Below are positions 54,757 through 64,000 of a stretch of 64,000 nt of DNA, in pieces; position 1 is the stretch's first letter; every line of letters begins with the position of its first letter. The notes beneath the pieces were generated by a model. That model saw only the letters and a list, made by a program, of their open reading frames with translations. It was not told the origin of the DNA and ran no database searches. The stretch spans positions 15,172-79,171 of the forward strand of contig NZ_KN050808.1 of the NCBI RefSeq assembly GCF_000746095.1, given 5' to 3'. The position numbers were made by a program, and so were the translations under genes. Origin of the DNA: Ferriphaselus sp. R-1. Lineage in GTDB: Bacteria; Pseudomonadota; Gammaproteobacteria; Burkholderiales; Gallionellaceae.

Positions 54757-55275
54757 GCTCAGGATAAGTCACAACGCCTCAATGAACAGATCAATGCACC
54801 CCGTGTGCGGTTGGTGGGAGTAGAAGGCGAGCAACTTGGTATCGTGTCATCAGCAGAGGCCCTGCGTATCGCCGATGAAGCGGAATTGGATCTGGTCGAG
54901 ATCGCGCCAATGGCGGAGCCGCCGGTGTGTCGCATCATGGATTACGGCAAGTTCAAGTATGCCGAAAGCAAGAAGCAGCACGAGGCCAAGCTCAAGCAGA
55001 AGCAGATACAGATCAAGGAGATCAAGTTCCGTCCGGGTACCGACGAGGGCGATTACCAGATCAAGCTGCGCAATCTGATCAAGTTCCTGAACGAAGGCGA
55101 CAAGACCAAGATCACGCTGCGTTTCCGGGGGCGCGAGATCGCGCACCAGCAGATCGGGATGCAGTTGCTGGAGCGGGTGAAGGCAGACTTGGCCGAACAC
55201 GGCAACGTCGAGCAGTTCCCCAAGATGGAAGGCCGCCAGATGGTGATGGTGCTGGCGCCGAAGCAGAAGAAGTAA
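54754..55275 (+). CDS. infC: Translation initiation factor IF-3
   Basis: IF3 (173 residues) keeps ribosomal subunits apart and proofreads start-codon choice. The N-terminus [20 protein letters not shown] aligns with IF3 proteins and begins at the ATA codon at 54754; starting at the first GTG (54803 or 54805) would cut off this conserved region. Domains: IF3-N (about 10-80; [33 protein letters not shown]) and IF3-C (about 85-173; [39 protein letters not shown]). The gap after thrS is 19 nt. A 131-nt leader separates it from rpmI. Confidence 0.93.
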   Translation: MAQDKSQRLNEQINAPRVRLVGVEGEQLGIVSSAEALRIADEAELDLVEIAPMAEPPVCRIMDYGKFKYAESKKQHEAKLKQKQIQIKEIKFRPGTDEGDYQIKLRNLIKFLNEGDKTKITLRFRGREIAHQQIGMQLLERVKADLAEHGNVEQFPKMEGRQMVMVLAPKQKK

Positions 55276-55360
55276 GGCCGATTTACGCTGGCGCGTCCGA
55301 CAGGCGGGGCGCGTTGGTCAGGAAGTACACAGCCGATACAAGTGGCGAGCGGGTCATCAA

Positions 55361-55380
55361 GTGTTCCTGTCAGGAACCAC
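55361..55380 (+). promoter_or_regulatory. Stem-loop in the rpmI leader
   Basis: GTGTTCC-TGTCA-GGAAC(C)AC can form a 7-bp stem with one bulged C. It lies 26 nt before the rpmI ATG, in the 131-nt infC-rpmI gap. In E. coli ribosomal protein L20 represses this operon by binding upstream of rpmI. A similar role here is possible but not shown by the sequence. Confidence 0.3.
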
Positions 55381-55406
55381 CTGGCGTCATAACTTAAGGA
55401 GTAGTC

Positions 55407-55604
55407 ATGCCTAAGATGAAAACCAAGAGCGGTGCGAAGAAGCGTTTCGTCGTCCGCGCCGGTGGCAGCATCAAGCGCTCGCAAGCGTTCAAGCGCCACA
55501 TCCTTACCAAGAAGACCACCAAGAACAAGCGTCAGTTGCGCGGTACTGCTGGTGTTCACGCAACCAACACGGCGTCTGTGCGCGCCATGATGCCCTACGC
55601 TTAA
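55407..55604 (+). CDS. rpmI: 50S ribosomal protein L35 (bL35)
   Basis: A 65-residue, very basic ribosomal protein with the family N-terminus [14 protein letters not shown] and the motifs [17 protein letters not shown] and KNKRQLRG. It starts at the ATG at 55407 after AAGGAGTAGTC. It sits between infC and rplT as in most bacteria. Confidence 0.97.
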   Translation: MPKMKTKSGAKKRFVVRAGGSIKRSQAFKRHILTKKTTKNKRQLRGTAGVHATNTASVRAMMPYA

Positions 55605-55615
55605 GGAGTTAGAAC

Positions 55616-55975
55616 ATGGCAAGAGTCAAACGTGGTGTAACGGCGCGCGCGCGCCACAAGAAGGTTCTCGATCTGGCCAAGGGCTATCGCGGCCGTCGCA
55701 AGAACGTCTACCGTATCGCCAAAGAAGCGGTGATGAAGGCAGGTCAATATGCTTATCGTGACCGTCGTCAAAGGAAGCGTCAGTTCCGCACTCTGTGGAT
55801 CGCCCGTATCAACGCCGCTGCGCGTGAGCAGGGTATGGCCTACAGCGTGTTCATGAACGGCCTGAAGAAGGCGATGATCGACATCGACCGCAAGGTGCTG
55901 TCCGATCTGGCCATCTTCGACAAGGCTGCGTTCGCGCAACTGGTCGCCCAAGCCAAGGCCAGCCTCGCAGCCTAA
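55616..55975 (+). CDS. rplT: 50S ribosomal protein L20 (bL20)
   Basis: A 119-residue ribosomal assembly protein. The basic N-terminal extension ([35 protein letters not shown]) and globular C-terminal domain (RIDRK-like [20 protein letters not shown]) are complete. In E. coli L20 is also the operon's translational repressor. Start at the ATG at 55616 after AAGGAG. A strong terminator follows 15 nt after the stop. Confidence 0.97.
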   Translation: MARVKRGVTARARHKKVLDLAKGYRGRRKNVYRIAKEAVMKAGQYAYRDRRQRKRQFRTLWIARINAAAREQGMAYSVFMNGLKKAMIDIDRKVLSDLAIFDKAAFAQLVAQAKASLAA

Positions 55976-57076
<1,101 letters not shown>

Positions 57077-57086
57077 GAGTGATCCC

Positions 57087-59438
57087 ATGAAATTCTCTGA
57101 AAACTGGTTGCGCACCTGGGCCAATCCCGCGCTGTCCAGCGCCGAGTTGGGCCACCAGCTCACCATGGCCGGGCTGGAAGTCGAAGAAGCGACACCCGCC
57201 GCGCCCGCCTTCAACAACGTGGTGGTGGCCGAGGTGCTGGAAGTGGTCAAGCATCCCAATGCCGACCGCCTCAACGTCTGTCAGGTGAACGTCGGCGAAG
57301 CCGCGCCCATCACCATCGTGTGCGGTGCGTCCAACGTGGCCGTGGGCGTGAAAGTGCCGTGCGCCCGCATCGGTGCGGTGCTGCCGGGCGACTTCAAGAT
57401 CAAGCAGGCCAAGGTGCGCAATGTCGAATCCTTCGGCATGTTGTGTTCGGCCAAGGAACTGGGGCTGGCAGAAGAAAGCCAAGGGCTGTGGTTGCTGCCT
57501 GCCGACGCGCCGGTCGGCACGACGATCCGCGACTACCTCGACCTCGACGACACGCTGTACACCCTCAAGCTAACGCCCAACCGCAGCGACTGCCTCGGCA
57601 TCGCCGGGCTGGCGCGCGAAGTGGCGGCCATTACCGGCTGCGCGGTGGAGGCGGTCAGCATCGCGCCAGTGTCGGCAACCATTGCCGACACGCTGCCGGT
57701 GAGCGTGCAATCGGCCGACTGCGGCCTGTATTGCGGCCGCGTGGTGCGCGGCGTCAACGCTGCAGCCGCCACGCCGGACTGGATGGTGCGCCGTCTGGAG
57801 CGCTGCGGCATCCGCAGCATCAGCGCGGTGGTGGACATCACCAACTACGTGCTGCTGGAGCTCGGTCAGCCCATGCACGCCTTCGATCTGGCGCAACTTT
57901 CCGGCGGCATCAGCGTGCGCCCGGCTGCGGCAGGCGAAAAATTGGAGCTGCTCAACGGCCAGACCGTGGAACTGAATCCTGACTACCTGCTGATCGCCGA
58001 CGACGCGCGCGCGCTGGCGCTGGCGGGCATCATGGGCGGCGCGGGCAGCGGCGTGGAGATCACCACCACCGACGTGTTCCTCGAAGCCGCCTGGTTCGAG
58101 CCTGACGCCATCGCGGGCAAGGCGCGCAGCTTCGGTCTCAACACCGATTCCTCGTTCCGCTTCGAGCGCGGCGTGGATTTCGCCGCCACCCGCGCGGCGA
58201 TGGAGCGCGCCACCCAGTTGTTGCTGGAGATTTGCGGCGGCCAGCCCGGCCCGGTCACGGAAGTGCGCGGTGCGTTGCCGCAGCGCGCGCCGATCCGGCT
58301 GCGTACCAGTCGCGTCCTGCGCGTGCTGGGCATCGCGCTGTCGGCGGAAGCGATCGCGGCGATCTTGCATCGTCTGCAATTTGCCTTTGAGCGCAACGGC
58401 GATGATTTCCATGTCACCGCGCCCAGCTATCGTTTCGATCTGAGCATTGAGGCTGACCTGATCGAGGAACTGGCGCGCATCCACGGCTACGATGCCATTC
58501 CGGCGTTGCTGCCGCAGGGTCGCATGGCCATGCTGCCGGAGGGCGAAGCGCGCCGTCCGCTGCGCCGTCTGCGCCAGCTGCTGGTGTCGCGCGACTATCA
58601 GGAAACAGTGAGCTACGCCTTCCTGGAGGCCGAGGTGGAGCGTGAACTGTGCGGCAATGCCGCGCCGGTCGAGCTGCAAAACCCCATCGCCAGCCAGTTC
58701 TCGGTGATGCGCAGCAGCCTGCTGGGCGGCTTGGTTGGCGCGTTGCGCGTCAACCTGTCGCGCCGCCAGCCGCGTGTGCGCCTGTTCGAGGTGGGTGCAT
58801 GTTTCTCAGCCGCTGACGGCAGTTACCGCCAGACCGAACGATTGGCTGCGCTGTGCTACGGTAGCGCTCAACCTGAACAGTGGGGCGCACCCGCGCGCAA
58901 CGTGGATTTTTACGATGCCAAGGGCGACTTGGAGGCATTGTTCGCGCCGCGCCACCTGAGCTTTGTCGCCGCAACGCACCCGGCTTCGCATCCGGGGCGT
59001 TCCGCGCAAGTGTTGCTGGACGGCCAACCCATCGGCTGGATCGGCGAGGTCCACCCGCAATGGCAGCAGCGCTACGACCTGCCGCACGCGGCGGTGTGGT
59101 TCGAGGTAGAAGTATCGGCTTTGCTGGCGGGTGCTGCGCCGTGCGCTGCCGATGTATCCCGCTTCCAGCCGGTGCGTCGTGACCTGGCGGTCGTGGTGGA
59201 TGAAACTACCCAGGTCGACACACTGTTAGAGGCCATGGCAGCCTGTCGCGCCGAGCACGTGAGTGAGCTTGCGCTGTTCGATGTGTACCGAGGAAAAGGG
59301 CTGGAAGAGGGCAAAAAAAGCCTTGCATTCCGAGTGTTGTTACAAGATACTCAAAAGACACTTACTGAGTCTGAAATTGACCAGAACATGACAAAACTGA
59401 TAGCCGCCTTGCATGAGTGCGGTGCACAGTTGAGATGA
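57087..59438 (+). CDS. pheT: Phenylalanyl-tRNA synthetase beta subunit
   Basis: PheT (783 residues) handles tRNA binding and editing. Domains in order: EMAP/OB-fold tRNA-binding domain (about 40-150; [29 protein letters not shown]), B3/B4 editing domain (about 210-375; [20 protein letters not shown]), B5 (about 400-470), a synthetase-like core domain (about 480-680), and the C-terminal FDX-ACB anticodon-binding domain (about 690-783; [33 protein letters not shown]). It starts at the ATG at 57087. ihfA follows 11 nt after the stop, as in many proteobacteria. Confidence 0.96.
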   Translation: MKFSENWLRTWANPALSSAELGHQLTMAGLEVEEATPAAPAFNNVVVAEVLEVVKHPNADRLNVCQVNVGEAAPITIVCGASNVAVGVKVPCARIGAVLPGDFKIKQAKVRNVESFGMLCSAKELGLAEESQGLWLLPADAPVGTTIRDYLDLDDTLYTLKLTPNRSDCLGIAGLAREVAAITGCAVEAVSIAPVSATIADTLPVSVQSADCGLYCGRVVRGVNAAAATPDWMVRRLERCGIRSISAVVDITNYVLLELGQPMHAFDLAQLSGGISVRPAAAGEKLELLNGQTVELNPDYLLIADDARALALAGIMGGAGSGVEITTTDVFLEAAWFEPDAIAGKARSFGLNTDSSFRFERGVDFAATRAAMERATQLLLEICGGQPGPVTEVRGALPQRAPIRLRTSRVLRVLGIALSAEAIAAILHRLQFAFERNGDDFHVTAPSYRFDLSIEADLIEELARIHGYDAIPALLPQGRMAMLPEGEARRPLRRLRQLLVSRDYQETVSYAFLEAEVERELCGNAAPVELQNPIASQFSVMRSSLLGGLVGALRVNLSRRQPRVRLFEVGACFSAADGSYRQTERLAALCYGSAQPEQWGAPARNVDFYDAKGDLEALFAPRHLSFVAATHPASHPGRSAQVLLDGQPIGWIGEVHPQWQQRYDLPHAAVWFEVEVSALLAGAAPCAADVSRFQPVRRDLAVVVDETTQVDTLLEAMAACRAEHVSELALFDVYRGKGLEEGKKSLAFRVLLQDTQKTLTESEIDQNMTKLIAALHECGAQLR

Positions 59439-59449
59439 TAGGAGGAGAC

Positions 59450-59758
59450 ATGACCACATTAACCAAGGCGGAACTCGCCGATTTGTTGTTTGAGCAAGTG
59501 GGGTTGAACAAGCGCGAGGCCAAGGAGATGGTGGAAACGTTCTTCGAGGAGATCCGCCAGCAGTTGGAACAAGGGGAAACCGTCAAGTTGTCCGGCTTCG
59601 GCAATTTTCAGCTGCGTGACAAGCCGCAGCGTCCTGGCCGGAATCCCAAGACCGGGGAAGAGATTCCCATCGAAGCGCGCCGCGTGGTGACCTTTCACCC
59701 CAGCCAGAAATTGAAGAGCATGGTCGAGCAGAATTACAGTGGAACAACTCCTGCCTAG
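59450..59758 (+). CDS. ihfA: Integration host factor alpha subunit
   Basis: IhfA (102 residues) pairs with IhfB to bend DNA sharply in transcription, replication and recombination. The ATG at 59450 after GGAGGAGA gives [20 protein letters not shown]; the frame is open to 59417 but that lies inside pheT. The DNA-intercalating proline lies in [14 protein letters not shown], and [14 protein letters not shown] is typical of the alpha chain. The last 20 nt overlap the start of the next gene. Confidence 0.95.
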   Translation: MTTLTKAELADLLFEQVGLNKREAKEMVETFFEEIRQQLEQGETVKLSGFGNFQLRDKPQRPGRNPKTGEEIPIEARRVVTFHPSQKLKSMVEQNYSGTTPA

Positions 59759-60143
59759 TTCAGAATTACCGCCGATCCCGGCCAAGCGTTACTTCACCAT
59801 CGGTGAGGTGAGCGAACTGTGCGGGGTGAAGGCGCACGTGCTGCGTTACTGGGAGCAGGAATTCTCCCAGCTCAAGCCGGTCAAGCGGCGTGGCAATCGC
59901 CGTTACTACCAGCATCACGAGGTGCTGCTGATACGCCGCATCCGCGAATTGCTGTACGAGGAAGGCTTCACCATCAGCGGTGCGCGCAGCAAGCTGGAGC
60001 GCGGAGAGGTAGAACTGGTGGAAACGGCCAGGACCACGCTTGTCGCCGCCACAGAGCCGGTCGAGCAGCTCGATGCGGGCGGCTTCGACATATCTCGGCT
60101 GCGTGCCGAGATACAGAGCATCCTGGCGGACCTCCGGGCCTAA
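59739..60143 (+). CDS. MerR-family regulator next to ihfA
   Basis: A 134-residue protein with an N-terminal MerR-type winged helix-turn-helix (about 18-85): [40 protein letters not shown] short helical C-terminus follows. It lacks the cysteines of metal-sensing MerR proteins, so its signal is unknown. This MerR-like gene directly after ihfA is conserved in many beta- and gammaproteobacteria, but its role is not established to my knowledge. The GTG at 59739 overlaps ihfA by 20 nt, which suggests coupling. Confidence 0.88.
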   Translation: MEQLLPSSELPPIPAKRYFTIGEVSELCGVKAHVLRYWEQEFSQLKPVKRRGNRRYYQHHEVLLIRRIRELLYEEGFTISGARSKLERGEVELVETARTTLVAATEPVEQLDAGGFDISRLRAEIQSILADLRA

Positions 60144-60239
60144 GCGCGGTCGATCGGACTCGGCTTTTGAACGGGTGTCGCTGACCGGTCATCGCCTCCC
60201 TTCTACGCGCCTTACTTCAACCTTTTATCGGGAGACACC

Positions 60240-60830
60240 ATGTTTAGCGGGATCGTTGCTGATGTCGGCACCCTGGTCAGTGCGCAAGACCGCGACGGCG
60301 GTTTGCGCCTGTGCGTAGCCACGAAAAAACTTGGGATGGATGATGTGAAGTTGGGCGACAGCATCGCTGTCAACGGTGTTTGCCTGACGGTGGTGGCACT
60401 GCGCGATGAAAGTTTCACCGTGGATGTCTCACGGGAGACCTTGGCGTGTACCGTCGGACTGGAGCGTGCGGGTGCGCGCGTTAATCTGGAAAAGGCATTG
60501 CGCTTATCCGACCGTTTGGGCGGCCATCTGGTCAGCGGTCACGTCGATGGCGTGGGCGAGGTGGTCCAGTTCAACGATCTGGGTGAAAGCTGGCTGCTGG
60601 CGGTGCGCGCGCCGCAAGCGCTGGCCAAATACATCGCCGTCAAAGGCTCGATCACCATCAACGGCGTCAGTCTGACCGTCAACCATGTCGCCGGCTGCGA
60701 GTTCGCGGTCAATCTCATCCCGCATACGCTCGCTGTCACAACGCTCAATGAACTGAAGGTCGGAGCCAAGCTGAATCTGGAGATAGATCTCATCGCTCGC
60801 TATATCGAACGCATGCAGTCCGGGGCTTGA
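60240..60830 (+). CDS. ribE: Riboflavin synthase alpha chain
   Basis: RibE (196 residues) joins two lumazines into riboflavin. The protein shows the two tandem lumazine-binding repeats: MFSGIVADVGTLV with NGVCLTVV and VSRETL in the first, and GGHLVSGHVDGVGEV with NGVSLTVN and IPHTL in the second. It starts at the ATG at 60240 after GGGAGACACC. It stands apart from ribD (51615) by nine other genes, and ribBA and ribH are not in view. No FMN riboswitch could be recognised in the short upstream gap. Confidence 0.95.
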   Translation: MFSGIVADVGTLVSAQDRDGGLRLCVATKKLGMDDVKLGDSIAVNGVCLTVVALRDESFTVDVSRETLACTVGLERAGARVNLEKALRLSDRLGGHLVSGHVDGVGEVVQFNDLGESWLLAVRAPQALAKYIAVKGSITINGVSLTVNHVAGCEFAVNLIPHTLAVTTLNELKVGAKLNLEIDLIARYIERMQSGA

Positions 60831-60902
60831 GCCTGTGCTGACCTGCGCGTTGCGTGGGCCCTTCCCAAAGTAAAATAGTCAACTAATATCCGCTGCACCC
60901 AC

Positions 60903-60908
60903 TATACT
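60903..60908 (+). promoter_or_regulatory. -10-like TATACT upstream of the outer-membrane-like gene
   Basis: TATACT lies 28 nt before the ATG at 60937; no good -35 is seen at 16-18 nt. An A/T-rich stretch upstream (60870-60889) could help. Weak evidence. Confidence 0.35.
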
Positions 60909-60936
60909 GATCGCCTGCTGTATTCGAGGAGGAAGC

Positions 60937-61713
60937 ATGATCGGTCGTATCTCAGGGGTGTTGCTACTTTCCCTGCCTCCTTGCTTTGCCTCCTGCGCTT
61001 ACGCTGCGCTACCCGATGAGATCCAGGTGTATGACGATGAGATCGGTGCGGCGGGTGAGCGAACTCTGGAACTCCATGCCAACACCACACTTGCCGGGAC
61101 CGCGATAGCGTCCTACCCGGGGGAGCGGGTGGCCGCGCATGCGTTCAGGCTGACCCCCGAGTTTGCCTGGGGGTTGGGGAACGACCTGGAAGCCGGTATC
61201 TATGTGCCTACCGTGTGGGACTCCGGTCATCTCGTCGATCTGGCGGGGCTGCGCGGGCGATTGAAATGGCTGCCGGTCCATGCACGGGACGGTGAAACCG
61301 GCGGGTTCGCCGGGTTGAACGTCGAACTTTCCCGCGTCGCCTACCGCTACGAGGCGGTACGTGCTTTCTCGGAGGTCCGCATCATTGGCGGCTGGCGCGG
61401 CGGGAGCTGGCTGCTGGCCCTCAATCCGGTGCTGGGTTGGGGCTTCACGCAGGGAAATGGCGGGGCTCCCGACCTTTCCCTGGTGGCGAAAGCCACCCAT
61501 GATGTGGCGGGGCCGCTCAGGGCCGGTGTCGAGTACTACGCGGATTACGGTCGAGTCGGCCAGTTTCTGCCATATTCGGAGCGACCACGCACTGCGTATG
61601 GCATCGTCGAGATCGAAATGTCGGGAGGCTCCTCGCTCAGTCTGGGCGTGGGACGAGGATGGGGCACGGCGGACCGCTGGACGCTGAAATCCTTGTTGAG
61701 CAGGGGGTTCTGA
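60937..61713 (+). CDS. Putative outer-membrane beta-barrel protein of unknown function
   Basis: A 258-residue exported protein with a signal peptide (about 1-23, cleavage near AYAALP). The rest alternates polar and aromatic residues in short amphipathic strands (ERTLELHANTTLAG, EFAWGLGNDLEAGIYVPTVW, IIGGWRGGSWLLALNPVLGW), and the C-terminus ends in Phe. All this is typical of small outer-membrane barrels; the pattern resembles the transporter/phenol-degradation MetA-like family. A strong GAGGAGGAAGC ribosome-binding site precedes the ATG at 60937. No partner gene suggests a substrate. The function is unknown. Confidence 0.6.
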   Translation: MIGRISGVLLLSLPPCFASCAYAALPDEIQVYDDEIGAAGERTLELHANTTLAGTAIASYPGERVAAHAFRLTPEFAWGLGNDLEAGIYVPTVWDSGHLVDLAGLRGRLKWLPVHARDGETGGFAGLNVELSRVAYRYEAVRAFSEVRIIGGWRGGSWLLALNPVLGWGFTQGNGGAPDLSLVAKATHDVAGPLRAGVEYYADYGRVGQFLPYSERPRTAYGIVEIEMSGGSSLSLGVGRGWGTADRWTLKSLLSRGF

Positions 61714-61823
61714 GTTCGTCGGGGCGCGTGGCTCCCCTGTCCCGGCGCAGTTAATCGTGGTAAATTCCCGCCCAGAGTGCGGGATGGCCGGGGAGCCGTA
61801 GCACCAATCAGGGGAGTTTCGCC

Positions 61824-62585
61824 ATGAACACCAAGATTTCCAAACTGATGACCGCCGATGTGGTCTCGGTTGTGCCTTCGACGACGCTGGAACAATGTGC
61901 AGCAGTGATGGACGAGCGCCGTATCAGTTCATTGGTGGTCACGGAGAACGGCCTGCCGGTGGGTATCCTGACGGAACGGGATATGCTGAGTGCGCTCAGT
62001 TGTCGACTGCTCGGTTCCACTATGGTGGGGCGAGTGATGGGCAAGCCGCTGGTCACGGTGCGCGAGGATGTCAGCTATCGCGAAGCCGTGCGACTGTTCG
62101 GGGAACACAGCATCCGCCATTTGGTGGTGGTCGGTCAGGGCGGGGAGCTTGCCGGTATCGTCAGCGAGACCGACCTGTGTCGCAAGGGTGGCATCGTCGA
62201 ACTGCTGGGGCGACGGGTCGTGGTCGATGCGATGGACCAGAACCCTGTGTTGTTGCCGCATGACACCGAGATCGCGGCGGCTGCGATGTGGATGGGGCGC
62301 GGTCGACAGAGCAGTGTGTTCGTTGTTACCGGTGCCAAGCCGGTAGGTATCCTCACCGAGCGGGATATGGTGCGCCAATATCGCCAAGGCGCTGCGCACG
62401 ATGTGCTGGCCGAGCGCATCATGTCTGCACCGGTGGCTACGATCCTGAGCGACCAATCCCTGACTTCGGCGGTACAGCAGATGAAATCCATGAACATCCG
62501 CCACCTGGCCGTGGTGGACGGGGCCGGCGAGATCGTGGGGCAGTTGTCGGAAAACGACATCCTGCGGGGCGTGAGTCTGAGTTGA
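61824..62585 (+). CDS. Protein with four CBS motifs (two Bateman modules)
   Basis: A 253-residue soluble protein made almost wholly of four CBS motifs (about residues 5-60, 68-120, 135-185 and 195-250). The typical V.....GILTERDML pattern recurs (LPVGILTERDML, ELAGIVSETDLC, KPVGILTERDMV, EIVGQLSENDIL). CBS pairs bind adenine nucleotides or S-adenosylmethionine. There is no fused effector domain, so it probably signals through partner proteins. The ATG at 61824 follows CAGGGGAG. It converges on the GGDEF-EAL gene with a 25-nt gap. Confidence 0.85.
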   Translation: MNTKISKLMTADVVSVVPSTTLEQCAAVMDERRISSLVVTENGLPVGILTERDMLSALSCRLLGSTMVGRVMGKPLVTVREDVSYREAVRLFGEHSIRHLVVVGQGGELAGIVSETDLCRKGGIVELLGRRVVVDAMDQNPVLLPHDTEIAAAAMWMGRGRQSSVFVVTGAKPVGILTERDMVRQYRQGAAHDVLAERIMSAPVATILSDQSLTSAVQQMKSMNIRHLAVVDGAGEIVGQLSENDILRGVSLS

Positions 62586-62610
62586 CCGGCCCCATTGCCT
62601 GGTCCCTCCC

Positions 62611-64000
62611 TCAGGTCAGGGCCTCGAACTCCGCCAGCGGGACGGGCTTGCTGAACAGGTAACCCTGAAACGTCTGGCAGCCACATTGCTCCAACAGGAC
62701 CAGCTGGTCCGTAGTTTCCACTCCCTCCGCGATCACGCTCATGCCCATCACCTCGCTCATGGCGATGATGGATTTGACGATGGCCGCATCACTGGGGTCG
62801 GTGGTGATGTCGCGCACGAACGATTGGTCGATCTTGATCTGATCGAGCGGTAGTCGCTTCAGGTATTGCAGGGAAGAGTAGCCCGTACCGAAGTCGTCCA
62901 TCGAGAATGTCACACCGAGCGCCTTCAATTCCTGCATCTTGCTGATGGTATCTTCGATGTTCTGTAGCGCGATGCCTTCGGTCAATTCGAGTTTGAGCTG
63001 GGCCGGCGCAGCGCCACTCTTGTCCAGTGCATGTTTCACCTGTGTCACAAAATCCGCCTGGCGGAATTGTTTTGGGCTGACGTTGACCGCGAGTTGCAAA
63101 GTGCGCTTGACTGGATCGTCCTGCCAAGACCTCAGTTGTGCGCAGGCGGTCTCCAGAACCCAGCAGCCTATCTCCACGATCAGGCCGGTCTCCTCGGCCA
63201 GCGGTATGAACTGGGCCGGGGAGATCAACCCGCGTTCCGGGTGATGCCAGCGTAGCAGCACTTCCGCCCCCAGGGCGCGGCGCTCGTTGTCCAGCTGCAG
63301 CTGGAAGTGGAGGCGCAATTGCTGCTTGTTCAGTGCCTGTCGCAGCTCCTGTTCCAGAGTGGTGCGCGCCTCGATGGCCGCCTGCATGGTCTGGTCGAAG
63401 AAACGGATGACGTTGCGTCCTGCGGCCTTGGCTTGATACATGGCCGTGTCGGCATGTTTGAGCAGGCTATCCGTGTCTTCCTGATGCCCGTGGAACAACA
63501 CGATGCCCGCGCTCAAGGTAGTGTGGTGCAGGTGCTCGCCCAGCTGGTACGGCTGCTCCAGTGAGGCGCGTATCTTCTCGGCGATCATCTCAGCCTGAGT
63601 CACGGCCTCGTTTATCTGGGGATCCAGCGACTCCAGCACTACCACGAACTCGTCCCCACCCAGACGGGCGACGGTATCGCCCTCGCGTACGCAGGCCGAG
63701 ATGCGACGGGCGACTTCCTTGAGCAACAGATCGCCGATCTCGTGTCCGCGCGTGTCGTTCAATGTCTTGAAATGATCCAGATCGATGAAGGTCAAGGCAC
63801 CGTGGTGGCCGCTGCGCTCGCTGGCATGAAACGCCTGCTGCAGGCGGTCCAGCAGCAGGCGGCGGTTGGGCAGATGCGTCAAGGTATCGTAGAAGGCGAG
63901 CTGGTGCGCAGCATCTTCGGCCTGCTTGCGCCCAGTGATTTCGGTGCACATCGAGATGTAGCGCGCAGGCTGGCCCTGGCGGTCGAGATAGGGCACGATG
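62611..64000 (-). CDS. GGDEF-EAL c-di-GMP protein (5' end outside window)
   Basis: The frame enters from beyond 64000 and stops at 62611; about 463 residues are visible. The first visible residues (YISMCTEITGRKQAED) are the end of a PAS/PAC domain. The GGDEF domain is intact (RLGGDEFVV) with an RxxD site (REGD) five residues before it. The EAL domain has EVLLRW in place of EALLRW, but the catalytic residues look present: [33 protein letters not shown] and IAEGVET. Both activities are therefore possible. Sensor domains are probably encoded to the right of the window. Confidence 0.88.
   Translation of the reverse strand, partial: IVPYLDRQGQPARYISMCTEITGRKQAEDAAHQLAFYDTLTHLPNRRLLLDRLQQAFHASERSGHHGALTFIDLDHFKTLNDTRGHEIGDLLLKEVARRISACVREGDTVARLGGDEFVVVLESLDPQINEAVTQAEMIAEKIRASLEQPYQLGEHLHHTTLSAGIVLFHGHQEDTDSLLKHADTAMYQAKAAGRNVIRFFDQTMQAAIEARTTLEQELRQALNKQQLRLHFQLQLDNERRALGAEVLLRWHHPERGLISPAQFIPLAEETGLIVEIGCWVLETACAQLRSWQDDPVKRTLQLAVNVSPKQFRQADFVTQVKHALDKSGAAPAQLKLELTEGIALQNIEDTISKMQELKALGVTFSMDDFGTGYSSLQYLKRLPLDQIKIDQSFVRDITTDPSDAAIVKSIIAMSEVMGMSVIAEGVETTDQLVLLEQCGCQTFQGYLFSKPVPLAEFEALT

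Overview
The window reads as one contiguous chromosomal stretch of a betaproteobacterium. The sequence is moderately GC-rich and almost fully coding, and nearly all genes have clear bacterial families. Three things point to Betaproteobacteria: the separate nuoB/nuoC genes in a complete nuoA-N operon, the glyA-nrdR-ribD order, and the nadB/rpoE-rseA-rseB-rseC-degP arrangement. The many c-di-GMP genes and the MotC/MotD-type motor would fit a Nitrosomonadales member, for example a Gallionella/Sideroxydans-like organism. That family-level placement is inference and was not tested by any search. I see no tRNA, rRNA, CRISPR array, prophage or transposase gene.

Layout. (1) 1-3074: the end of a protein with AKPVE hexapeptide repeats, phosphatidylglycerophosphate synthase (pgsA), a YgfX/CptA-like membrane protein, and convergent nadB. 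(2) 3281-7223: the sigma-E envelope-stress operon rpoE-rseA-rseB-rseC-degP. (3) 7388-25404: a flagellar locus (flhA, flhF, fliA, motC, motD, and flgM-flgN on the minus strand). About 11 kb of signalling genes lie between flhA and flhF: a PhnD-like lipoprotein, a HAMP-PAS-GGDEF protein, a PAS-GGDEF-EAL protein, a Cache-type hybrid histidine kinase and a 7TMR-DISM GGDEF protein. (4) 25636-41586: dnaB, then the 14-gene NADH:quinone oxidoreductase operon. (5) 41650-44642: a Nudix hydrolase, a secreted GH5-like glycosidase and mutY. (6) 44703-52727: rne (minus strand), then rluC, hslO, glyA, a composite intergenic repeat, nrdR and ribD. (7) 52824-60143: the translation block thrS-infC-rpmI-rplT-pheS-pheT-ihfA-merR-like. 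(8) 60240-64000: ribE, an outer-membrane-like protein, a four-CBS protein and the 3' part of a GGDEF-EAL gene.

How the genes connect. Sigma-E is held by RseA at the inner membrane, RseB senses envelope stress, and DegP degrades misfolded periplasmic protein. FlhA, FlhF, FliA and the Mot proteins build and drive the flagellum. FlgM holds FliA in check and is itself preceded by a near-perfect sigma-28 promoter. The interposed c-di-GMP makers and breakers could couple motility to external signals. The nuo operon supplies complex I.

No wholly new system is evident. The points most worth follow-up are: the sensory/c-di-GMP block with a periplasmic binding lipoprotein inside the flagellar locus; the composite element between glyA and nrdR (inverted heptamer arrays around a palindromic repeat pair); a terminator-like hairpin between the thrS promoter and its ribosome-binding site; and the rare ATA start of infC.
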